Notes: generated from the letters alone by a model not told the origin. A DNA stretch of 64,000 nucleotides from Thiohalophilus sp046483665 (GCF_046483665.1 NZ_JAWOCR010000021.1:109023-173022); one strand, 5' to 3'; shown: positions 45,129 through 53,918, counted from the first letter of the stretch. Numbers and translations are program-made.

Positions 45129-46293
45129 GCCAAGACAGCAACGCAGTTATGCGGCCCAGGTCATGCGCGAAGTGTTTACCAAATGGGCCGCGCGTATTGG
45201 CCTGGCCTGGATCGGTTTGCTGGTATTCGTGGCCGTGTTCGCGCCGCTGCTGGCCAGCAGCTATCCCCTGCTGTTGAGGGAACAAGGGAGCCTGTCCAGT
45301 CCCCTGTTGCGCTATCTGGGCGCGGCCGATGTGACGTTGTTGATTATTTTCTTCAGTGCCGTGGCGCTCTGGTTTATCCGGATTCGCCTGCGGCTCCGCT
45401 TCGGTATATTACTGCTGATCGCGCTGGTCGCCACGGTACTGTGCAACGCGCTGGTTTCCCCGCCGAAATTGAGTGTCTATGAAGAATATCGGGATAAGCA
45501 GCGGGCCGGCGCCTATGAGTGGGTGATTACGGCGCCGATTCCCTATTCGCCCAAGGATTATCTGCGCGACGCCGGGGATACCGGTCTGGAAGCACCGTTG
45601 AGCGCCAGCGAACGCCAACACTGGTTCGGAACCGATGAAAATGGCGCCGATGTGTTGAGTCGCATGATCCATGCTTCGCGCATCGCACTGGGCATCGGGT
45701 TTGTCGCCACCGGCATCGCGATGCTCATCGGTACTTTGATCGGTGGTCTGATGGGGTATTTTTCCGGCATATACGACATGCTGGGCATGCGCCTGGTGGA
45801 GATATTCGAGGCGATCCCGGTCCTGTTTTTGCTGTTAACCTTTGTCGCCTTCTTTGGGCGTAATCTTTACGTGATGATGATCATCATCGGCATCACCAGC
45901 TGGACCGGTTTTGCCCGCTACGTGCGGGCGGAGTTTCTCAAATTGCGACAACAGGAATTTGTCCAGTCGGCGATTGCCTGCGGATTGCCGCTGTATTCGA
46001 TTCTGTTTCGGCATATTTTGCCCAACGGCATGGCGCCGGTGCTGGTCGCCGCCTCCTTCGGTGTCGCCTCCGCGATTCTGGCCGAGGCGACCCTGAGTTT
46101 TCTTGGTCTCGGACTGGTGGATGACCCCTCCTGGGGACAGATGCTGAATCAGGCAGTACAGGCGGCCACGTTCAACTGGTGGATGGCGGCCTTCCCCGGA
46201 GGAGCCATTTTCCTGACTGTGTTTGCCTATAACCTGATAGGGGAGTCCATGCGCGATGCCATCGATCCCCATCTGAAAAAATCCGCGCGGTGA
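45121..46293 (+). CDS. yejE: Peptide ABC transporter permease, YejE/OppC-like
   Basis: A 390-aa permease. The start is ATG 45121 (MSEPRQQRSYAAQ), inside the end of the upstream permease gene. The N-terminal domain has added spans (about residues 60-110). The core is normal: GTDENGADVLSRMIHASRIALGIG and the EAA loop VRAEFLKLRQQEFVQSAIACG. It forms the second half of the channel. Confidence 0.87.
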   Translation: MSEPRQQRSYAAQVMREVFTKWAARIGLAWIGLLVFVAVFAPLLASSYPLLLREQGSLSSPLLRYLGAADVTLLIIFFSAVALWFIRIRLRLRFGILLLIALVATVLCNALVSPPKLSVYEEYRDKQRAGAYEWVITAPIPYSPKDYLRDAGDTGLEAPLSASERQHWFGTDENGADVLSRMIHASRIALGIGFVATGIAMLIGTLIGGLMGYFSGIYDMLGMRLVEIFEAIPVLFLLLTFVAFFGRNLYVMMIIIGITSWTGFARYVRAEFLKLRQQEFVQSAIACGLPLYSILFRHILPNGMAPVLVAASFGVASAILAEATLSFLGLGLVDDPSWGQMLNQAVQAATFNWWMAAFPGGAIFLTVFAYNLIGESMRDAIDPHLKKSAR

Positions 46294-46300
46294 GATCGTT

Positions 46301-47962
46301 ATGAGCCGCTTACTTAAAGTGGAAGGACTGCAGACCTGGTTGCGCAGCGGCGATGAGATGATCCGCGCGGTGGATGATGTCAGTTTCGAGATAAACAAGG
46401 GAGAAACCTTTTGTCTGGTCGGGGAGTCGGGCAGCGGCAAGTCGGTTACCGCGCTGTCGATCATTCAGTTGCTGCCGCAAGATATCAGCGAGCATCCGGG
46501 TGGTCGGGTGCTGTTCGACTATCGGCATAACGACGGCCGTACGGAACAGGTGGACATGCTCCGGCTGGATCCGGCCAGGACACTCAACATTCGCGGCTCG
46601 CGCATTGCCATGATCTTTCAGGAGCCGATGACTTCGCTCAACCCGGTGTTCAGTGTCGGCGATCAGATCATTGAGGCATTACTGCTGCACAACCCGGACA
46701 TGAGCGAGGCCCGGGCACGCGAACGGGCCATCGCCGCGCTCGAGCAGGTCAAAATCCCCAATGCCGCCGAGCGGATCGATGATTATCCGCACCGCCTTTC
46801 CGGCGGCCAGCGCCAGCGTGTGATGATTGCCATGGCCATGGCCTGTGAACCCGATTTGCTGATCGCCGACGAGCCGACCACGGCGCTGGATGTCACCGTG
46901 CAGGCCGAGATTTTGCGGTTGATGAAAGAGTTACAGCAGCGGCGCGGTACGGCGATTTTATTTATCACGCATGACTTCGGGGTGGTCTCGCAAATGGCTG
47001 ATCGGCTGGCAGTGATGCAAACAGGCAAAATTGTCGAATCCGGACCCCTGCAGCAGATGATCAATCGACCCGGCCATCCCTATACTCGCAAGCTACTGGC
47101 GGCGCTGCCGGAGAACCTGCCGCGCGAGGTAATTACTCACGACAGCGAACATAGCAAGACCACCGATATCCTGCTCGATCTGCAGGGCGTTGAAGTCCAT
47201 TTTCCTGTCAAGAAGGGGTTATTGCGGCGTACTGTCGATTACGTCAGGGCGGTCGACGGTATCGATCTGAGCATTCCCAAAGGCCAGATTCTGGCACTGG
47301 TCGGAGAATCCGGTTGCGGGAAGAGCACCCTCGGCCGTGCAATTCTGCGCCTGACCGATTCCACCGCCGGCAGGATCCACTTCGATGGTTGCGAGATTAC
47401 TTCACTACCGCGCAGGGCCCTGCAGCCGTTGCGACGAGAAATGCAAATCATCTTTCAGGATCCCATGTCGTCGCTCAACCCGCGCCTGTCCATTGCTGCG
47501 ACGCTGACTGAACCGATGAAGGTACACGGCATCGGCGAGTCGAAGGAAGAGCGTCTGGATCTGGCCAAACAGATCCTGGAAAGAGTGCATCTCAAGGGCG
47601 ATTATGTGTGGCGTTTCCCGCATGAATTCTCCGGCGGTCAGCGCCAGCGTATCGGTATCGCTCGCGCCCTGGCGCTCAATCCACGTTTCATCGTTTGTGA
47701 TGAAGTGACCAGTGCGCTGGATGTCTCGGTACAGGCCGAGATTCTGCAAATGTTGCTGGAGCTTCGCCGCGAGCGGGATCTGACGTTACTGTTCATCACG
47801 CATAATATCGGCGTAGTGGAGTACGTCAGCGACGAGATGCTGGTGATGAACGAAGGGCGAATCGTGGAACGCGGCCCAACCGATCGTATCAGTCGCGACC
47901 CGCAACACGAATACACCCAAAAATTACTTTCAGCTGTACCCCGGGTTCAGTTCAGCCATTGA
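46301..47962 (+). CDS. yejF: Fused peptide ABC transporter ATP-binding protein, YejF-like
   Basis: A 553-aa protein with two complete ABC ATPase halves fused in tandem, as in YejF. Half 1 has Walker A GESGSGKS, signature LSGGQRQR and Walker B LLIADEPT. Half 2 has GESGCGKS, FSGGQRQR and FIVCDEVT. The second Walker B ends DEV rather than DEP. Start ATG 46301 is seven bases after the permease stop. Confidence 0.9.
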   Translation: MSRLLKVEGLQTWLRSGDEMIRAVDDVSFEINKGETFCLVGESGSGKSVTALSIIQLLPQDISEHPGGRVLFDYRHNDGRTEQVDMLRLDPARTLNIRGSRIAMIFQEPMTSLNPVFSVGDQIIEALLLHNPDMSEARARERAIAALEQVKIPNAAERIDDYPHRLSGGQRQRVMIAMAMACEPDLLIADEPTTALDVTVQAEILRLMKELQQRRGTAILFITHDFGVVSQMADRLAVMQTGKIVESGPLQQMINRPGHPYTRKLLAALPENLPREVITHDSEHSKTTDILLDLQGVEVHFPVKKGLLRRTVDYVRAVDGIDLSIPKGQILALVGESGCGKSTLGRAILRLTDSTAGRIHFDGCEITSLPRRALQPLRREMQIIFQDPMSSLNPRLSIAATLTEPMKVHGIGESKEERLDLAKQILERVHLKGDYVWRFPHEFSGGQRQRIGIARALALNPRFIVCDEVTSALDVSVQAEILQMLLELRRERDLTLLFITHNIGVVEYVSDEMLVMNEGRIVERGPTDRISRDPQHEYTQKLLSAVPRVQFSH

Positions 47963-48028
47963 TAGTCAGACCAGGGTGACGAGACCCTGTTAAGGTAACC
48001 GATTTGCTATTGGGATTAATGATTTTTT

Positions 48029-48223
48029 ATCGCAGAGACGTTTATGCGCGTTGTGTGTGTTCAGAGCGCGCCTGATTCGATTATAGGTCCGCAAATGCAC
48101 GCGAATTAACGCGAATGAATTCATGAATTTTATTTGCGTTAATTGGCGTTTATTAGCGGATAGAATGACATTTTACTTTGCGTACTTTGCACTCACGCAA
48201 TGGGCATAAACGTCTCTGCGGTG
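48029..48223. repeat. Nested inverted repeats after the yej operon
   Basis: The outer arms TCGCAGAGACGTTTATGCGC (48029-48048) and GCATAAACGTCTCTGCGGTGA (about 48203-48223) face each other. Inside them a second pair, TCCGCAAATGCACGCGAATTA (48088 on) and TTGCGTTAATTGGCGTTTATTAGCGGA (to 48160), forms its own hairpin. The inner type recurs at 63716-63790. No gene lies in 47963-48244. Confidence 0.7.
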
Positions 48224-48244
48224 AATTTTATTAAATCGGAAAGG

Positions 48245-49867
48245 TTAGCTGGATGTCTGCATGACATCGACATACAGGGTCAGCCGTTGCCCCGGCTGGA
48301 GGTATTTGCCTTCGGGCAGGTTGTTCCATTTGCGCAACTGGCCGATGCTGACGCGGAATTTTTGTGAGATGCGGGCCAGGGAGTCACCCCGACGTACCCG
48401 GTAGCCGATACGCTTGGTCAGGCTGCGTTGGGCCGGCAGGGCAATCTGGTCCGGGTCCCGTGCGGCCTGGTCACGCAACTGTGACCAGATAATCAGGCTT
48501 TGCCCGGGTCGCAGCGGGTCGCCGGGGGCCATCGCATTCCAGGCCGCCAGGGCCCGAACGCTGACCCCGTGACGTTGCGCCAGTTGCCAGAAGGTATCAC
48601 CAGAGCGCACCATATGGGTAATCTTGTTGCCCTGACGCGGGCGGTTTTGCAGGCGCTGGGTGCGCTGGGCCTGGCTGAGTCGGTAACGTTCCGGTTGCTG
48701 GCTGGCTACCGGTATCATCAGACTTTGTCCTACCCGCAGCAGGTTGCCGCGTAGCCGGTTGATGCGTTTGATGGTGTTGATACTGGTGTTGTATTGACCG
48801 GCGATACCGCTCAGGGTGTCACCCTGGCGAATGCGATGGCGTTGCCAGGTGACCATCTGGTCACGGTCCAGCCCGGCCAGACGCTTTTCAAACTTCGCGA
48901 CTGACTCGATGGGCAGGAGCAGATAATGCGGACCGTCAGGCGCTGTCGCCCAGCGATTGTAGCTGGGGTTGAGTCGATAGAGTTCATCCAGCTCCAGTTC
49001 GGCCAGCTCGGCGGCTTTGGCCAGATCGATCTGCCCCTGAATATCGACCCGGGTAAAGTAGGGCTGATTGGGAATCGGATCGAGGTAAAGGCCGTATTCC
49101 TGAGGTGCGGCAATCAGCTTTTTCAGGGCCAGCAGCTTGGGTACATAAGCTTCGGTCTCACGCGGCAGATTCAGCGAGAAAAAATCAGTCGGGCGGTTGC
49201 GAGCCTTGTTACGACGAATGGCGCGATTAACGTTGCCAATCCCGGAGTTATAGGAAGCCAGCGCGTGCATCCAGTCACCGTCATAATAGTCATGCATGCG
49301 CTTGAGAAATTTGGCGGCCGCTTCGGTTGAAGCATAAATATCGCGGCGACCGTCGTACCACCAGTTCTGCTTCAATCCATACAGACGGCCGGTTGCAGGA
49401 ATGAATTGCCAGATGCCCGAAGCCCGCCCATGGGAGTAGGCAAACGGTTGAAAAGCGCTTTCGACGATCGGCAGCAGGGCGATCTCCAGTGGCAGATCAT
49501 ACTGCTCAAGCGTTTCCACGATATAATGCAAATAGGGGCGGGCACGTTGTGCAACCCGCTTCATATATTCGGGATGGCGGGCATACCAGCTGAGTTGTTG
49601 TTCGACGCGCGAATGGTCGACGTCCGTCAGCTCAAAACCATCACGAATTCGTTGCCAGATATCCGGGGCTGGGGCCGGTTCGTCCGACAGCAGGGAATAG
49701 ACTGTTTCATCGCGCATCAACAGCGGAAACGGTGCATCACCCACAACCATCGAGACATGTTCCGGGGGGGGCGCGGTGGGTTCGATTTGCACGTCGCCAG
49801 AGGTGGATGAGGGCAGGGCGCAGCCGCTCATGGCCGCCGTCAGCAAAACAACGATCAGTATGCGCAT
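48245..49867 (-). CDS. mltD: Membrane-bound lytic murein transglycosylase D
   Basis: Outer-membrane lipoprotein that cleaves peptidoglycan glycan strands. The protein is 540 aa from ATG 49867 (MRILIVVLLTAAMSGC), with the lipobox Cys at 16. The SLT domain carries the catalytic Glu in LLPIVESAFQPFA, then SGIWQFIPATGR and LASYNSGIGNV. Three LysM peptidoglycan-binding domains follow (each starting near HRIRQGDTLSG, HMVRSGDTFWQ and YRVRRGDSLAR). A longer frame to 49948 is rejected because the lipobox would be misplaced. Confidence 0.94.
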   Translation of the reverse strand: MRILIVVLLTAAMSGCALPSSTSGDVQIEPTAPPPEHVSMVVGDAPFPLLMRDETVYSLLSDEPAPAPDIWQRIRDGFELTDVDHSRVEQQLSWYARHPEYMKRVAQRARPYLHYIVETLEQYDLPLEIALLPIVESAFQPFAYSHGRASGIWQFIPATGRLYGLKQNWWYDGRRDIYASTEAAAKFLKRMHDYYDGDWMHALASYNSGIGNVNRAIRRNKARNRPTDFFSLNLPRETEAYVPKLLALKKLIAAPQEYGLYLDPIPNQPYFTRVDIQGQIDLAKAAELAELELDELYRLNPSYNRWATAPDGPHYLLLPIESVAKFEKRLAGLDRDQMVTWQRHRIRQGDTLSGIAGQYNTSINTIKRINRLRGNLLRVGQSLMIPVASQQPERYRLSQAQRTQRLQNRPRQGNKITHMVRSGDTFWQLAQRHGVSVRALAAWNAMAPGDPLRPGQSLIIWSQLRDQAARDPDQIALPAQRSLTKRIGYRVRRGDSLARISQKFRVSIGQLRKWNNLPEGKYLQPGQRLTLYVDVMQTSS

Positions 49868-50034
49868 GTTGTTATTATCAATTCTTTGATGAGTTGACGA
49901 CAGACTATAGTGAATACAGATAGTAAAAACTGTGAACCAGGTGGTCAAGCTTTATCAACGGCGGCGAGATTCCCCCCACCGCGCAGAGCAGGCATACTGG
50001 TACCAGGGGTGAATCGGTCCTAGATCAGGAAATT

Positions 50035-50868
50035 ATGAAACTACGCCGTCAAAAAAACGACCCGCGCCGATTCCATCGTTGTCCGGGAGGGGAACAGGTC
50101 GGGATCCGGCTCGAACAATGGTATGCCACCCGCCTGGGGCGTTTGCTGGCCGAGCAGGAGCAACAGCAGCTGGATACGGAGCTGGTGAATCTGTTTGGCT
50201 ATCATCTGCTGCATCTGGGCAGCCCCGCAGACGAGGCAGTTTTGCGGTCCAGCCGGGTCAACCACCGCATGCGTACCCGGCTCGACCCCGACAGCCGCGC
50301 CGCAGAGCAGGATGAGCGCGTATTGTGTCTGCAGCCCACCGCCTTACCGTTTACCCCCGACAGCCTGGATGTCGTGGTGTTATCCCACGTGCTGGAGTTT
50401 TCAAACGACCCGCATACCGTCCTGCGGGAGGTGGGACGCAGTCTGATCCCCCAGGGGCATATGGCCATACTGGGTTTCAACCCCCTCAGCCTGTGGGGGC
50501 TGGCCAGTCTGTTGCGCGGCGGCAAAGGCCAGTTGCCCTGGTGTGGCCATTTTATGACTCTCACCCGACTCAAGGACTGGCTGGCCCTGCTCGGGTTTGA
50601 TGTGGTGCAACAGCGTCGCTATTTCTACCGGCCTCCCTGGCAGCGGTCGCGCCTGATGCAACGGCTGGCGTTTCTGGAGCGGGTCGGGTCTCGTTTGTGG
50701 CCTTTTTTGGGCGGCGGTTACCTGCTGGTGGCGCGCAAACGGGTGGTTACCCTGACACCGATCCGACCACGCTGGCGAGCGCGGCGACGCATCGCTGTGA
50801 GTGGCCTGGTAAAACCAATGAATAATGAAAGACAACAAAAAGGAGCCCGTTTTGAGCCAGATCGTTGA
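50035..50868 (+). CDS. SAM-dependent methyltransferase (type 11)
   Basis: A 277-aa methyltransferase of the group found between gloB and rnhA in gammaproteobacteria. The Rossmann core can be followed (YHLLHLGS..., LPFTPDSLDVVVLSHVLEFS, LIPQGHMAILGFNPLS). The usual glycine-rich motif I is degenerate, as in this group. The substrate is unknown. Its end overlaps rnhA. gloB, the usual divergent neighbour, is missing; mltD stands next to it directly. Confidence 0.85.
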   Translation: MKLRRQKNDPRRFHRCPGGEQVGIRLEQWYATRLGRLLAEQEQQQLDTELVNLFGYHLLHLGSPADEAVLRSSRVNHRMRTRLDPDSRAAEQDERVLCLQPTALPFTPDSLDVVVLSHVLEFSNDPHTVLREVGRSLIPQGHMAILGFNPLSLWGLASLLRGGKGQLPWCGHFMTLTRLKDWLALLGFDVVQQRRYFYRPPWQRSRLMQRLAFLERVGSRLWPFLGGGYLLVARKRVVTLTPIRPRWRARRRIAVSGLVKPMNNERQQKGARFEPDR

Positions 50869-51325
50869 AGCTTTTACCGATGGCGCCTGCCGCGGCAATC
50901 CCGGGCCGGGCGGCTGGGGTGCCTTGCTGCGTTATAATGGCCATGAAAAACGGCTACACGGCGGCGAGCTGCAGACCACCAACAACCGCATGGAATTGAT
51001 GGCCGCCATCCAGGCACTGGAGAGCCTTTCCCGACCCTGTGAAGTGCATTTGACGACGGACTCGACCTATGTCCAGAAAGGCATCAGCGAATGGTTGGCA
51101 AGCTGGAAAAAACGCGGCTGGAAAACCGCCTCTAAAAAACCGGTCAAAAACATCGATCTCTGGCAACGCCTGGACGCGGCGGTGCAAAAGCATCCGAAGG
51201 TGCACTGGCACTGGGTCAAGGGTCACAGTGGCCATGACGAAAACGAGATTGCCGATGAGCTGGCCAACCAGGGGATTGACGACATGCTTCGCATGTCTTC
51301 CCAGGGGCTAGATTCTAGGGGCTAG
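50852..51325 (+). CDS. rnhA: Ribonuclease HI
   Basis: Degrades RNA in RNA-DNA hybrids. Active-site acids are all present: Asp in FTDGACRGNPGPGG, Glu in NNRMELMAAI, Asp in LTTDSTYV, Asp in ENEIADELAN. The likely start is TTG 50852, which has AAGGAG at the right distance; ATG 50825 is the alternative. The stop codon and last residues (LDSRG) are produced by the CTAGGGG repeat that follows, so the C-terminus may have been changed by repeat growth. Confidence 0.93.
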   Translation: MSQIVEAFTDGACRGNPGPGGWGALLRYNGHEKRLHGGELQTTNNRMELMAAIQALESLSRPCEVHLTTDSTYVQKGISEWLASWKKRGWKTASKKPVKNIDLWQRLDAAVQKHPKVHWHWVKGHSGHDENEIADELANQGIDDMLRMSSQGLDSRG

Positions 51326-51360
51326 GGGCTAGGGGCTAGGGGCTAGGGGCTAGCCCCTAG
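51308..51360. repeat. CTAGGGG tandem repeat
   Basis: About six copies of the 7-base unit CTAGGGG, ending in the inverse CCCCTAG, so the end can fold into a hairpin. It covers the rnhA stop. CTAG is usually a rare tetramer in proteobacterial DNA. Confidence 0.85.
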
Positions 51361-51461
51361 GGATGGGGTGATACGTTGCGCAATGCGTGAATTTGAGAAG
51401 GGAATGGGATACCCTCGTGAAAATGGCACTTGCTTTATTCGTTACTGAATTTTCCGGTTAG

Positions 51462-51494
51462 GATCCTAGGACCTGGCCCCTAGATACTAGAACC
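51462..51494. repeat. CTAG-rich repeat upstream of dnaQ
   Basis: CCTAGGACCTGGCCCCTAG followed by ATACTAGAACCTG. The inverse resembles the element at 17750-17786. It sits in the leader, ending seven bases before dnaQ, and may displace a ribosome site: none is evident for dnaQ. Confidence 0.55.
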
Positions 51495-51500
51495 TGATTT

Positions 51501-52217
51501 ATGCGACAGATCGTCCTCGACACGGAAACCACCGGCCTGGAACCGTCCCAGGGGCATCGGATCATCGAAATCGGATGTGTCGAGCTGGTCAACCGGCGTT
51601 TGACCAATAATCGTTATCATCAGTACATCAATCCCGACCGGGCGATTGATGAGGGGGCAATCGAAGTCCACGGTATTACCCCCGAGTTTCTGTCCGACAA
51701 ACCCCGTTTTACCGAAGTGGCCGCGGATTTTGTCAATTTTATCCGGGGTGCTGAGCTGATTATCCACAATGCCCCGTTCGACGTGGGTTTTATCAACCAC
51801 GAACTCCGGCGCCTGGCGGAGGGGAGCCAGCCGGTCGACAATTTCTGTCGAATCATCGATACGCTGGTGATGGCGCGCCAGCTACATCCCGGGCAGAAAA
51901 ACAATCTCGATGCCCTGTGCAAGCGTTATTCCATCGATAATTCCTCGCGTGAGCTGCATGGGGCCCTGCTCGATGCCGAGATCCTGGCGGAAGTCTATCT
52001 GGCCATGACCGGCGGTCAGGTGACGCTGTCACTGGAGAGGCGGGGTAGCAGGGAGACAGCTGACCGGTCCGAAGCGCGCCGCCCGCTGGCGGCGGATCGC
52101 CCCCCGCTGAAAATCCTGTCCGCCAGCGAGGATGAGCTGCGCGCTCATCAGGCCCGCCTGGAAGCCATCGACGGGGCCAGCGACGGTCAATGTCTGTGGC
52201 GCCGTCTCGAGCCCTGA
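51501..52217 (+). CDS. dnaQ: DNA polymerase III epsilon subunit (proofreading exonuclease)
   Basis: 3'-5' exonuclease of the replicase. The protein is 238 aa. DEDDh motifs: Exo I VLDTETTGLEP, Exo II HNAPFDVGFINHE, Exo III HGALLDAEILAEVYL. The C-terminal segment that binds the alpha subunit is present. The rnhA-dnaQ pair is the usual order, here in tandem rather than divergent and separated by 175 bases with repeats. Confidence 0.96.
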   Translation: MRQIVLDTETTGLEPSQGHRIIEIGCVELVNRRLTNNRYHQYINPDRAIDEGAIEVHGITPEFLSDKPRFTEVAADFVNFIRGAELIIHNAPFDVGFINHELRRLAEGSQPVDNFCRIIDTLVMARQLHPGQKNNLDALCKRYSIDNSSRELHGALLDAEILAEVYLAMTGGQVTLSLERRGSRETADRSEARRPLAADRPPLKILSASEDELRAHQARLEAIDGASDGQCLWRRLEP

Positions 52218-52299
52218 GTACGTAACCCGTAACCTGGCCGGGCGGGCGGTGCTTCGGGTTTCAGATTTAAAAACAACCAGTTGGATGGCGCAAAAAGTT

Positions 52300-52327
52300 T
52301 AAAGTCAATCCCCCCGACTGCCGACAT
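52300..52327 (+). promoter_or_regulatory. Sigma-28-like promoter
   Basis: TAAAGTCA (52300-52307) and GCCGACAT (52320-52327) resemble the FliA consensus TAAAGTTT/GCCGATAA, but the spacer is 12 rather than 11. It could drive the candidate sRNA below or the STAS gene. Confidence 0.4.
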
Positions 52328-52332
52328 ACTTA

Positions 52333-52465
52333 TCAAGCCCGGAGAGAATCGTTGTTCCGGACAAAGTGAGAGAGCGATGTTTTGTTGTATTGATTGTTGT
52401 GTTTCCTCCCCCTGCGCAGGAATTGCGCAAATTCAGTTTCCCCGCCAGTGAGCGGGGATTTTTTT
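52333..52465 (+). ncRNA. Candidate small RNA ending in an intrinsic terminator
   Basis: A gene-free stretch between the sigma-28-like promoter and a terminator (CCCCGC/GCGGGG plus T7, 52440-52465). It contains a second hairpin CCGGA...TCCGG (52342-52363) and a U-rich single-stranded part (GTTTTGTTGTATTGATTGTTG). The layout fits a roughly 130-nt sRNA, but nothing shows it is expressed. Confidence 0.35.
52440..52465 (+). terminator. Intrinsic terminator
   Basis: CCCCGC (52440-52445) and GCGGGG (52452-52457) with a six-base loop, then ATTTTTTT. It is 84 bases before the STAS gene, so it does not belong to dnaQ (223 bases away) unless dnaQ has a long 3' tail. Confidence 0.8.
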
Positions 52466-52548
52466 GTCCGCTAAAAATTGCAAAGCGCCGTTATGAGGGC
52501 CCGTATTTTCAAAGGCCGGGATAACCTGAAGGGCCGCAAGGGGTTGAT

Positions 52549-52850
52549 ATGGCAGCGCGTTCCGAACTGAGTGATGATGGTAAAACCCGGATTATCAGGC
52601 TCGAAGGGGATTTTGATTATGATTTGCACAAGGCGTTCAGAGACGCATTTGACCCCATGAACAGGTCCAGTGCTACGAGGTGGATCCAGGCCGGACTAAA
52701 CAGCTGGACAGCGCAGCGCTGGGATTGTTGCTCTGGTTACGCGAACAGGCGGGTGCTGAAGGGGCGCAGGTGACACTGCGTGGAGCGTCGCGCCAGGTGC
52801 GCCAGATTCTTGAACTGTCGCGATTTGAGCGTCTTTTTAACCTCCAGTGA
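52549..52850 (+). pseudogene. STAS-domain anti-sigma factor antagonist, frameshifted
   Basis: The first frame reads MAARSELSDDGKTRIIRLEG, DFDYDLHKAFRDAF. After AGTGC (about 52673-52677) a one-base deletion moves the rest to another frame: YEVDPGRTKQLDSAALG, LLLWLREQAGAEG and onward to LFNLQ and a stop. Joined, they form a complete ~100-aa STAS domain, with Ser in LDSAALG at the phosphorylation position. A sequencing error is possible, since each half is well kept. It is convergent with crp. Confidence 0.8.
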
Positions 52851-52878
52851 CAGATGGTTGAACTCAGCGTCGCTCCTT

Positions 52879-53559
52879 TCAACGCTCGTGATACACGACG
52901 ATATCCATCCCCTGTACTTCGATCATTTTTTGTTCGGCCAGACTTTTCAGTACCCGGCCGGCCATCTCGCGTGAACACCCGACAATCCTGGCCAGTTCCT
53001 GGCGAGAGACGTGGATCTGGGTACCTGCGGGATGGGACATGGCCTCGGGATGGGAACACATATCCAGCAGTGTGCGGGCAATGCGGCCGGTCACATCCAT
53101 GAAAGCCAGCTGACTGACTTTCCGGTTGGTGGTGATCAGACGTTGTGACAGCTGAAGCCCCACCGCTTTAAGAATATCGGGCTGGGCCTCCTGAAGTTCG
53201 TTATCGAACAGGCGATTCAGTTCGTCGTAGGTGATTCGGGCCAGCTGGCAAGGGGTACGGGTGCGTACCAGGGCTGTACGATTCTTGACGCGATAGAACA
53301 GCCCCATCTCCCCGATAAAATCCCCGCTGTTGAGATAGGCAAGTACGATTTCATGGCTATCTTCCCCGCCATCTTCCAGCATGACGCTAACCGAGCCTTC
53401 GATAATGTAGTAGAGGGTGTCACCCGGATCGCCGGCGCGTACCACGATGCTTTTTTTCGGCAAGTTGTAATGCGTGCAGTGTTCCAGAAACTGCGCCATG
53501 GAGCGAGGGTTGATCTCACAGGTGACGGCCTGCTGATCATCGTCCAGCACAATCGTCAT
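52879..53559 (-). CDS. crp: cAMP-receptor-like transcription regulator (Crp/Vfr)
   Basis: A 226-aa CRP-family regulator. The start is ATG 53559 (MTIVLDDDQQ); a much longer frame upstream is rejected. The cyclic-nucleotide pocket (GDFIGEMGLFYRVKNRTALVRT) keeps the phosphate-binding Arg, but Thr replaces the usual Ser (R-T for R-S). The HTH recognition helix SRQELARIVGCSREMAGRVL has the CSRE-x-x-GR pattern of CRP and Vfr, so it should read TGTGA-N6-TCACA-type sites. Confidence 0.88.
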   Translation of the reverse strand: MTIVLDDDQQAVTCEINPRSMAQFLEHCTHYNLPKKSIVVRAGDPGDTLYYIIEGSVSVMLEDGGEDSHEIVLAYLNSGDFIGEMGLFYRVKNRTALVRTRTPCQLARITYDELNRLFDNELQEAQPDILKAVGLQLSQRLITTNRKVSQLAFMDVTGRIARTLLDMCSHPEAMSHPAGTQIHVSRQELARIVGCSREMAGRVLKSLAEQKMIEVQGMDIVVYHER

Positions 53560-53918
53560 TGCCTTTCTCGCTGAGTCAGGAGGCTGGTGATGATGTTGAG
53601 TGTATTTACATGAGATAAACGATAATTTATTACTTCCATGAGCATTCTCCGAATGATTCCCTGCCTCTGGAGTGGTGATTGTCACTGTCACTGACAGGCA
53701 GTTAAATACGCTATTCATCAGGTTAGTCGGTCTGTGTCGCGCAGACTTTAGGAAAATAGACGGCTTTCAGAGACGTTTCAGGCCGGATCGGGAACTCACA
53801 AAGCGTTGCAACCTGTCGTCTGCCAATGCACTGCGAGGACTGCATTTTTGCCGCGTGACGAGTACAATACTCCTCCTGACAGCTGCAGTATGACTTATTT
53901 TTCAAGGATTTGATTTTC
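53560..53918. other. Intergenic region between crp and gltX
   Basis: No gene is supported. GTGATTGTCACTGTCAC (53677-53693) is a short inverted repeat of GTGA/TCAC half-sites about 115 bases upstream of crp and is a candidate autoregulatory site. The rest should hold the two divergent promoters, which I could not place with confidence. Confidence 0.35.

Noticed and set aside
51308..51360. Origin of replication or iteron array
   Set aside because: The 7-base units are uninterrupted, GC-rich and not near dnaA or a rep gene; no DnaA boxes were seen.
52300..52327. A full flagellar (sigma-28) regulon element
   Set aside because: The spacer is 12 rather than 11 and no flagellar gene is in the window, so only a sigma-28-like promoter is listed at low confidence.
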